NCBI RefSeq assembly: GCF_002300165.1
Contig: NZ_MLCE01000027.1
Coordinates: 104,664-168,663, forward strand
Length of the DNA: 64,000 nucleotides
Direction of reading: 5' to 3'
Origin: Streptomyces sp. Tue6028
GTDB taxonomy: Bacteria > Actinomycetota > Actinomycetes > Streptomycetales > Streptomycetaceae
The translations under genes were made by a program, and so were the position numbers. The first letter of the stretch is position 1. Each line of letters begins with the position of its first letter. The notes under the pieces are model-generated. The model did not search any database and had not been told where the DNA came from. It saw nothing but the letters and a program-made list of their open reading frames with translations. Of the stretch, positions 58,168 to 64,000 are shown piece after piece.

Positions 58168-58815
58168 TCAGCGGCCCGGTGGTCCGGGAAGCAGCAGGTG
58201 CGCCGCCACCGCCGCGGTGCGCGGGCCGACGCCGAGGGCCAGCGCGGCCCGCAGATCGTCGCCGGTGTCCACGTCCTGGCGTACGGAATCCACCGCGTCG
58301 AGGCCGATTTCCACGGCGCCCGAGGCGCGATGGCGGGCACGGGATTCGGTGCCGAATGCGGGAAGCAATTCCCGGCCCGGGGAGGCGGCCAGCAGAGTCG
58401 TACCGATTGCGGCCGCATCGGGGAGAAATGAGCGGGGGAATTCGGCGGCGGCTTCGAGCACCCGGGCCAATTCCGTGGGGCGCAGCGCGGGCAGATCGGC
58501 GTTCAGCGCGGCGACGGCGCTTTCGGGACTCCGGGAGCGGACGACGGCCGCCGCGTGGGCCAGGGCGGCGTTCAGTCCGCCGCCGGGCTCGTCCGGCACG
58601 ACACGGGCGCCGAGGGCTGCCAGCTCCCGTCCGGCCAGCACGTCGTCCGTGACGACCGCCACATCCAGCACGGCCGCGCAGGCCAGCACGGCTGCCACGG
58701 TGTCCTGTGCGAAGGCGAGCGCGAGGCCGGGGCGCAACCCGTCCGCGGCGGTGTCCGCCAGCCTGCTCTTGGCCCGCGCCAAGGGTTTGAGGGGTACGAC
58801 CACAGTCCACCGCAC
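58168..58815 (-). CDS. cofC: 2-phospho-L-lactate guanylyltransferase
   Basis: The 215-residue nucleotidyltransferase activates 2-phospholactate or phosphoenolpyruvate with GTP in coenzyme F420 synthesis. It shows WTVVVPLKPLARAKSRLAD at the N terminus, TVAAVLACAAVLDVAVVTDD, GLNAALAHAAAVVRSRSPES, AVAALNADLPALRPTELARV and GLDAVDSVRQDVDTGDDLRA. The GTG at 58815 has GGAG upstream; an open frame further upstream covers the plsC leader and was not used. The gene diverges from plsC. Other F420 genes are not in the window. Confidence 0.9.
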   Translation of the reverse strand: MRWTVVVPLKPLARAKSRLADTAADGLRPGLALAFAQDTVAAVLACAAVLDVAVVTDDVLAGRELAALGARVVPDEPGGGLNAALAHAAAVVRSRSPESAVAALNADLPALRPTELARVLEAAAEFPRSFLPDAAAIGTTLLAASPGRELLPAFGTESRARHRASGAVEIGLDAVDSVRQDVDTGDDLRAALALGVGPRTAAVAAHLLLPGPPGR

Positions 58816-58960
58816 GAACGCTCCACCCTCCCTAGTCGCATCCCCATTGTGACCCGGCGGCCCTGGCGGTACGGATGTCGGGGCGTACGGTGTTCTCGAC
58901 AGACAGGCGGCCTGGAGCGACACTTGTGCGGCCCCCCAGGCCCTAGAGGAAGGTGTCCGC

Positions 58961-59737
58961 GTGCCCCGCCGCAGAATCGGCTTCTGGTACCGCTTCGCAG
59001 CGGTCCTCTGCAAACCACCGCTGGTGGTTCTGATCAAGCGGGACTGGCGTGGAATGGAGAACATTCCGGCCGAGGGCGGATTTATCACTGCGGTGAACCA
59101 CAATTCGCACGTCGACCCGTTCGCGTATGCGCACTATCAGTACAACACCGGGCGTGTTCCTCGTTTCCTCGCGAAGGCCGGCCTTTTCAAGAAGGGATTC
59201 GTGGGAGCCGCCATGCGCGGCACCGGACAGATCCCCGTCTACCGCGAGAGCACGGACGCCCTGAGCGCCTTCCGGGCCGCGATCGACGCCGTGGAGCGCG
59301 GTGAGTGCGTGGCCTTCTATCCCGAGGGCACCCTCACCCGTGACCCCGACGGCTGGCCGATGACCGGCAAGACCGGCGCCGCCCGGGTCGCCCTGCAGAC
59401 CAAGTGCCCGGTGATCCCGGTCGCCCAGTGGGGCGCCAACGAACTGCTGCCGCCGTACGCCAAGAAGCCCAACCTCCTTCCGCGCAAGACCCACCACGTG
59501 CTCGCGGGCCCGCCCGTGGACCTCTCGCGCTTCTACGACAGGGAGATGAGCCCGGAGCTCCTCAAGGAGGCCACCGAGGTCATCATGGCCGCCATCACCG
59601 CGCTGCTGGAGGAGATCCGCGGCGCGAAGGCCCCCGAGAAGCCCTACGACCCGCGCGAGGTGCGTATCGCGCAGCGCCGCAGGGCCGCGGAGACGGAGCG
59701 GGCGAAGGTACAGCAGGAAGAGGGGCAGGGCACGTGA
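58961..59737 (+). CDS. plsC: 1-acyl-sn-glycerol-3-phosphate acyltransferase
   Basis: The 258-residue lysophosphatidic acid acyltransferase has the HX4D motif in TAVNHNSHVDPFAYAHYQYN, then GFVGAAMRGTGQIPVYRES, the EGT block VAFYPEGTLTRDPDGWPMTG and CPVIPVAQWGANELLPPYAK. It makes phosphatidic acid at the membrane. The GTG start has GAGGAAGG upstream. It overlaps gpsA by 4 bp (GTGA), coupling two successive early steps of phospholipid synthesis. Confidence 0.93.
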   Translation: MPRRRIGFWYRFAAVLCKPPLVVLIKRDWRGMENIPAEGGFITAVNHNSHVDPFAYAHYQYNTGRVPRFLAKAGLFKKGFVGAAMRGTGQIPVYRESTDALSAFRAAIDAVERGECVAFYPEGTLTRDPDGWPMTGKTGAARVALQTKCPVIPVAQWGANELLPPYAKKPNLLPRKTHHVLAGPPVDLSRFYDREMSPELLKEATEVIMAAITALLEEIRGAKAPEKPYDPREVRIAQRRRAAETERAKVQQEEGQGT

Positions 59738-60744
59738 GCAGTCCGGTCAAGGCGGCCGTCTTCGGGACCGGATCGTGGGGGACGGCCTTCGGCATGGTGC
59801 TCGCCGACGCCGGGTGCGACGTCACCCTGTGGGCGCGTCGTGCCGATCTCGCCGACGCGGTCAACTCCACGCGCATGAACCCGGACTACCTGCCGGGCAT
59901 CGAACTCCCGGAGAACCTGCGGGCCACCACGGACCCGGCCGAGGCGGCGCGCGGCGCGGACTTCACCGTGCTCGCCGTGCCCTCGCAGACGCTGCGCGGC
60001 AATCTGGCCGAGTGGGTTCCGCTGCTCGCCCCGGACACCGTGCTCGTCTCGCTCATGAAGGGCGTCGAACTCGGCACGGTGAAGCGGATGAGCGAGGTCG
60101 TCGAGGAGGTCGCCAAGGTCTCGTCCGACCGCGTCGCCGTGGTCACCGGGCCCAACCTCGCCAAGGAGATCGCCCAGCGGATGCCGGCCGCCGCCGTGGT
60201 CGCCTGCCGTGACGAGTCGGTGGCCACGCGCCTCCAGGCCGCGTGCCACACGCCGTACTTCCGCCCGTACACCAACACGGACGTGGTGGGCTGCGAACTC
60301 GGGGGCGCGGTCAAGAACGTGATCGGTCTCGCCGTGGGCATCGCCGACGGCATGGGCCTCGGGGACAACGCCAAGGGCTCGCTGATCACCCGCGGCCTCG
60401 CCGAGACCACCCGCCTCGGGCTCGTGATGGGCGCCGACCCCATGACGTTCTCCGGCCTCGCGGGCCTCGGCGATCTCGCCGCCACCTGCTCCTCGCCGCT
60501 GTCGCGCAACCACACCTTCGGCATCAACCTGGGCCGAGGCATGACGCTCCAGGAGACCATCGCGGTCACCAGGCAGACCGCCGAGGGCGTCAAGTCCTGC
60601 GAGTCCGTGCTGGATCTGGCCCGCAGGCACGGCGTCGACATGCCCATCACGGAGACGGTCGTCAGCATCGTCCACGAGGGCAAGCCGCCGGTGGTCGCGC
60701 TCAAGGAGCTGATGTCGCGCAGCGCCAAGCCCGAACGCCGCTGA
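59734..60744 (+). CDS. gpsA: Glycerol-3-phosphate dehydrogenase (NAD(P)+)
   Basis: The 336-residue enzyme reduces dihydroxyacetone phosphate to sn-glycerol 3-phosphate for phospholipids. It has the dinucleotide motif AAVFGTGSWGTAFGMVLADA, VLAVPSQTLRGNLAEWVPLL, VAVVTGPNLAKEIAQRMPAA, the catalytic lysine region GCELGGAVKNVIGLAVGIAD, GDNAKGSLITRGLAETTRLG and GLGDLAATCSSPLSRNHTFG. The GTG at 59734 is fused to the plsC stop codon. A hairpin follows 8 bp after its stop. Confidence 0.95.
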   Translation: MSSPVKAAVFGTGSWGTAFGMVLADAGCDVTLWARRADLADAVNSTRMNPDYLPGIELPENLRATTDPAEAARGADFTVLAVPSQTLRGNLAEWVPLLAPDTVLVSLMKGVELGTVKRMSEVVEEVAKVSSDRVAVVTGPNLAKEIAQRMPAAAVVACRDESVATRLQAACHTPYFRPYTNTDVVGCELGGAVKNVIGLAVGIADGMGLGDNAKGSLITRGLAETTRLGLVMGADPMTFSGLAGLGDLAATCSSPLSRNHTFGINLGRGMTLQETIAVTRQTAEGVKSCESVLDLARRHGVDMPITETVVSIVHEGKPPVVALKELMSRSAKPERR

Positions 60745-60752
60745 ACGGCCCG

Positions 60753-60817
60753 GCGGGCGGTCGCCCGCGGCCGTTCGCGCGACGCTGAGCGACGGTTCGC
60801 ACGACGCTGAGCAACGG
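60753..60817. repeat. Terminator hairpin and 22-bp tandem direct repeat in the gpsA-ddl gap
   Basis: GCGGGCG-gt-CGCCCGC (60753-60768) is a 7-bp stem just after gpsA. It is followed by two adjacent copies of a 22-bp unit (60774-60795 and 60796-60817), beginning TTCGC and containing GACGCTGAGC, with two differences. No function is evident. Confidence 0.6.
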
Positions 60818-60869
60818 CCGTCGTGGGGCGCTGACTCACCGCACTACCAACGGGTACTCTCAACGCGAT

Positions 60870-62027
60870 ATGAGCACCGAGAACCTCCCCCAGAGCCCTG
60901 AGCAGCCGCCTCGCAAGCCGCGCGTGGCCGTCGTCTTCGGCGGCCGCAGCTCCGAACACGGGATCTCCGTGGTGACCGCCGGCGCCGTCCTGAGCGCCAT
61001 CGACCGTACGAAGTACGACGTACTGCCGATCGGCATCACCCAGGACGGCCGTTGGGCGCTCACCGCGGACGAGCCGGAACGCATGGCGATCGTCGACCGT
61101 AAGCAGCCCAGCGTCGAGCAGCTCGCCGAGTCGAGCGAGGGCGGCGTGGTGCTCCCCGTCGATCCCGCCAACCGCGAAGTGGTCTACAGCGAGCCGGGTT
61201 CGGTCCCCAAGGCCCTCGGCGAGGTCGACGTCGTCTTCCCCATGCTGCACGGCCCGTACGGTGAGGACGGCACCCTGCAGGGCCTCCTGGAGCTCTCCGG
61301 GGTGCCTTACGTCGGTTCGGGCGTGCTCGCGTCCGCCGTCGGCCAGGACAAGGACTACATGAAGCGGGTGTTCACCTCGTTCGGCCTGAAGGTGGGCCCG
61401 TACGTGGTGATCCGGCCCCGCGAGTGGGAGCGCGACGAGTCGGCCGCCCGCAAGAAGATCATCGACTTCGCGGGCGAGCACGGCTGGCCGCTGTTCGTGA
61501 AGCCCGCGCGCGCGGGCTCCTCGTTCGGCATCACGAAGGTGGACGACCTCTCCGGACTCGACGAGGCGATCGCCGAGGCCCAGCGTCACGACCCGAAGAT
61601 CATCGTGGAGGCGCTGCTGCGCGGTCGCGAGATCGAGTGCGGCGTCCTGGAGTTCGAGGACGGCCCGCGCGCCTCGGTCCCGGCGGAGATCCCGCCCGTG
61701 CAGTCGCACGCGTTCTACGACTTCGAGGCCAAGTACATCGATTCGGCCGACGGCATCGTCCCGGCGCCGCTCACCGAGGAGCAGACGGCCGAGGTGCGGC
61801 GGCTGGCCGTCGAGGCCTTCGAGGCGGCCTCCTGCGAGGGCCTGGTCCGCGCGGACTTCTTCCTCACCGAGGACGGCGAGTTCGTGATCAACGAGATCAA
61901 CACGATGCCCGGGTTCACGCCCATCTCCATGTACCCGCGCATGTGGCAGGAGACCGGGGTCAGCTACCCGGAACTGGTCGACCGCCTCGTGCAGGCGGCG
62001 CTGCGCAGGTCCACCGGACTGCGCTGA
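60870..62027 (+). CDS. ddl: D-alanine-D-alanine ligase
   Basis: The 385-residue ATP-grasp ligase joins two D-alanines for peptidoglycan. It shows RVAVVFGGRSSEHGISVVTA, VDVVFPMLHGPYGEDGTLQG, LLELSGVPYVGSGVLASAVG, the ATP-binding LFVKPARAGSSFGITKV, EALLRGREIECGVLEFEDG and the metal-binding FVINEINTMPGFTPISMYPR. Tyr in the YDFEAKYID loop fits the D-Ala-D-Ala rather than the D-Ala-D-lactate type. The ribosome-binding site before the ATG is poor. It is convergent with the DUF3515 lipoprotein gene. Confidence 0.95.
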   Translation: MSTENLPQSPEQPPRKPRVAVVFGGRSSEHGISVVTAGAVLSAIDRTKYDVLPIGITQDGRWALTADEPERMAIVDRKQPSVEQLAESSEGGVVLPVDPANREVVYSEPGSVPKALGEVDVVFPMLHGPYGEDGTLQGLLELSGVPYVGSGVLASAVGQDKDYMKRVFTSFGLKVGPYVVIRPREWERDESAARKKIIDFAGEHGWPLFVKPARAGSSFGITKVDDLSGLDEAIAEAQRHDPKIIVEALLRGREIECGVLEFEDGPRASVPAEIPPVQSHAFYDFEAKYIDSADGIVPAPLTEEQTAEVRRLAVEAFEAASCEGLVRADFFLTEDGEFVINEINTMPGFTPISMYPRMWQETGVSYPELVDRLVQAALRRSTGLR

Positions 62028-62052
62028 GCACGCGTTCCGGACGAGGTCCGGG

Positions 62053-62562
62053 TCAGTCGGCGATCCCCTTGGGGATCGCCTTCTTGATGGAGGCGGCGAG
62101 GTCGACGAGCATCCCCGAGGTGTCCCGTCCCTCCGGCACGGTCACCTCGACATAGGCACGGCGTTGTGCGGTGGTGAAGCGGGTCGATCCGTCGTCCCGC
62201 TTCTCCATCAGCCAGTCGACGCCGTTCACTCGGCCGCCGACGGCCTTCGGGTCGTCGCCGAGCGCCACCTTGGGGTCGATCATCTTCGCGGGCCGCTCCA
62301 CACCGCAGCGCAGTATGATCGCCGGGCTTCCCCAGCCCGCGGTCAGCGCGGACCGGGGCTCGGGGTCCTGGCGGCCGAGGCCGTCCACCTTCCGCGGCAG
62401 CGCCTTGTCCAGGTTCTGACACAGCTCGGTGACCTTCGTGTCCGGACTCGGAACCGCGACGGAGTCACCGTCGTCTGCTGAGGAGCAGCCCGCGATCGTG
62501 ATCAGCAGGGCCAGGGCGGGCAGTCCGAGGGAAGCGGAGCGCCGGTGACGGAAGAAGTTCAC
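62053..62562 (-). CDS. DUF3515 lipoprotein
   Basis: The 169-residue protein has a lipoprotein signal (RSASLGLPALALLITIAGCS) with lipobox IAGC. The DUF3515 domain follows: ELCQNLDKALPRKVDGLGRQ, TAGWGSPAIILRCGVERPA, VDWLMEKRDDGSTRFTTAQR and YVEVTVPEGRDTSGMLVDLA. Two cysteines (CQNL, LRCGV) may form a disulfide. The family is common in actinobacteria near ddl and thiL and has no settled function. Confidence 0.88.
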   Translation of the reverse strand: MNFFRHRRSASLGLPALALLITIAGCSSADDGDSVAVPSPDTKVTELCQNLDKALPRKVDGLGRQDPEPRSALTAGWGSPAIILRCGVERPAKMIDPKVALGDDPKAVGGRVNGVDWLMEKRDDGSTRFTTAQRRAYVEVTVPEGRDTSGMLVDLAASIKKAIPKGIAD

Positions 62563-62582
62563 CGGCCAAGGGTAGACGGGGG

Positions 62583-62816
62583 CTACAGGTGCACGACCGG
62601 GCAGGTCAAGGTACGGGTGATGCCGTCCACTTGCTGGACCTTCGCGACCACCATGCGGCCGAGTTCGTCGACGGTATCGGCTTGGGCGCGCACGATGACG
62701 TCGTACGGTCCTGTCACGTCCTCTGCCTGGATCACCCCCGGGATCTTGCTGATCGTCTCGGCGACGGTCGACGCTTTGCCGACCTCCGTCTGGATCAGGA
62801 TGTACGCCTGTACCAC
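62583..62816 (-). CDS. Stand-alone Lrp/AsnC ligand-binding (RAM) domain protein
   Basis: The 77-residue protein reads VVQAYILIQTEVGKASTVAE, TISKIPGVIQAEDVTGPYDV, IVRAQADTVDELGRMVVAKV, QQVDGITRTLTCPVVHL. It is the effector/oligomerisation (RAM) domain of Lrp/AsnC regulators without a DNA-binding part. GTG 62816 has GGAGG 5 bases upstream. Such proteins may bind an amino acid or pair with full-length Lrp proteins. It lies 20 bp after the DUF3515 gene start and diverges from thiL. Confidence 0.9.
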   Translation of the reverse strand: MVQAYILIQTEVGKASTVAETISKIPGVIQAEDVTGPYDVIVRAQADTVDELGRMVVAKVQQVDGITRTLTCPVVHL

Positions 62817-63022
62817 GGAACCTCCAGGGCGGCCACGAGGATCATGTGGGGAAAAGGAACGCCACGGTATCGCGTCGCCGCTCGCCGCGGGGAGACCCAC
62901 GGTGACTGGGGCTTGCGCGCCGGGGTGGGCGGACTGCACAAGTTGACGGTCAACTCGACCGTACCGAGTACGGAGACGGCTCGCGACCGGGCACGGGCAG
63001 CGAGAGAGGGAGCAGTGCGATC

Positions 63023-63988
63023 ATGAAGGGCACCGTGGGCGAGTTGGGGGAGTTCGGGCTCATTCGAGAGCTCACCTCGCGTCTCACCACCACCCCGGCC
63101 GTCCGGGTCGGTCCCGGCGACGACGCCGCGGTGGTGGCCGCGCCGGACCGCAGGGTCGTGGCGAGCACCGACATCCTGCTGGAGGGACGGCACTTCCGCC
63201 GTGACTGGTCCACGGCGTACGACGTGGGACGCAAGGCGGCCGCGCAGAACCTCGCGGACATCGCCGCGATGGGCGCCGTACCGACCGCGCTGCTCCTCGG
63301 CCTGGTCGTGCCGGCGGAACTTCCGGCGACCTGGCCGTCCGAGCTGATGGACGGACTGCGCGACGAGTGCCAGGTGGCGGGCGCGGCCGTGGTCGGCGGT
63401 GACGTCGTACGCGGTGACACCATCACCGTCGCGATCACCGCGCTCGGCGATCTGCGCAACCACGAGCCGGTCACCCGGGCCGGCGCCCAGCCCGGCGACG
63501 TTGTCGCGGTGACGGGCTGGCTGGGCTGGTCGGCGGCGGGGTACGCGGTGCTCTCGCGGGGCTTCCGCTCGCCGCGTGCCTTCGTGGAGGCCCACCGTCG
63601 TCCCGAACCGCCGTACCACGCGGGTCCCGCGGCGGCCGGACTCGGCGCCACCTCGATGTGCGACGTCAGCGACGGCCTGATCGCCGACCTCGGGCACATC
63701 GCCGAGGCCAGCAAGGTGCGCATCGACATCCGCTCCGGCGACATCGACATCCCCTCCCAGATGAACGACATCGGGCAGGCCGTCGGCGTCGACCCCCTCC
63801 AGTGGGTGCTCAGCGGCGGAGAGGACCACGCGATAGTGGCGACGTTCCCGCCGGACGTGAAGCTGCCCGCCCGTTGGAAGGTGATCGGCGAGGTCCTCAA
63901 CCCGTCGGCACTTCCTCAGGTCACCGTGGACGGGGCGCCCTGGACGAACAAGGGCGGCTGGGACCACTTCGGCGACTTGGAGGCGTGA
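63023..63988 (+). CDS. thiL: Thiamine-monophosphate kinase
   Basis: The 321-residue ATP-dependent kinase makes thiamine diphosphate from thiamine monophosphate, the last step of cofactor synthesis. It shows GELGEFGLIRELTSRL, VRVGPGDDAAVVAAPDRRVV, STDILLEGRHFRRDWSTAYD, the nucleotide/metal loops AQNLADIAAMGAVPTALLLG and VVGGDVVRGDTITVAITALG, and MCDVSDGLIADLGHIAEASK. A GGGAG site lies upstream of ATG 63023. It ends 12 bases before the window edge. Confidence 0.95.
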   Translation: MKGTVGELGEFGLIRELTSRLTTTPAVRVGPGDDAAVVAAPDRRVVASTDILLEGRHFRRDWSTAYDVGRKAAAQNLADIAAMGAVPTALLLGLVVPAELPATWPSELMDGLRDECQVAGAAVVGGDVVRGDTITVAITALGDLRNHEPVTRAGAQPGDVVAVTGWLGWSAAGYAVLSRGFRSPRAFVEAHRRPEPPYHAGPAAAGLGATSMCDVSDGLIADLGHIAEASKVRIDIRSGDIDIPSQMNDIGQAVGVDPLQWVLSGGEDHAIVATFPPDVKLPARWKVIGEVLNPSALPQVTVDGAPWTNKGGWDHFGDLEA

Positions 63989-64000
63989 TCCGGGCGGCCC

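Overview
The window is a piece of the core chromosome of a Streptomyces or very close relative. The evidence is the high G+C content with strong third-position GC bias, frequent GTG starts, an HU protein with a Lys/Ala/Pro-rich tail (HupS type), two conservons (cvnABCD), an AccB/AccE acyl-CoA carboxylase pair, an F420-pathway cofC, and a gene order (leuB, ilvE, cimA, accBE, cvn, gltX, ndgR-leuCD, hupS, plsC, gpsA, ddl, thiL) that I recognise from Streptomyces core genomes. There is no integrase, transposase, CRISPR array or rRNA.

Layout, left to right. 1-6.2 kb: the tail of a MocR-like gene, a PucR regulator divergent from the proline-catabolism pair (proline dehydrogenase, P5C dehydrogenase), an Asp-nucleophile alpha/beta hydrolase, an AAC(2')-like acetyltransferase and a 42-aa protein behind a hairpin-rich leader. 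6.3-10.5 kb: a Tat-exported metallophosphoesterase divergent from leuB, then ilvE. 10.5-16.3 kb: a purine/cytosine-type permease divergent from a compact operon of fused urease gamma-beta, an unusual urease alpha, agmatine deiminase and a TetR regulator, with no urease maturation genes. 16.4-18.3 kb: a short leader peptide with tandem rare Ile codons, an attenuator-like terminator and cimA. 18.4-23.5 kb: divergent secreted GH30 and GH3 glycosidases.

23.6-31.7 kb is more accessory: a membrane protein with a Gly-rich tail, an NmrA reductase/HxlR pair, a GNAT enzyme, a broken tannase-like gene, a YceI protein with TTGAA/TTCAA palindromes, a 23-bp tandem repeat, an M15-like secreted protein and a PL8 polysaccharide lyase. 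31.8-33.7 kb: accB-accE. 33.7-36.7 kb: a NACHT-LRR STAND NTPase. 36.8-47.3 kb: two tandem conservons. 47.3-52.2 kb: a 62-aa protein with a duplicated motif, a fumarylacetoacetase-family enzyme overlapping gltX, a HAD phosphatase, and a cluster of two tRNA-Gln and three tRNA-Glu genes. 52.2-64 kb: a MerR/DUF4188 pair, ndgR divergent from leuCD, a small conserved protein, hupS, cofC, plsC-gpsA, ddl, a DUF3515 lipoprotein, a stand-alone Lrp/AsnC ligand-binding protein and thiL.

How the genes work together. Branched-chain amino-acid synthesis runs through the window (leuB, ilvE, cimA, leuC, leuD), with its regulator NdgR and at least three different cis-acting control designs. GltX lies beside genes for both tRNAs it is expected to charge in an actinobacterium that makes Gln-tRNA indirectly. 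The most unusual parts are the NACHT-LRR protein next to the conservons, the urease-like operon whose alpha subunit keeps all metal ligands but lacks the flap cysteine, and the Ile-codon leader before cimA.
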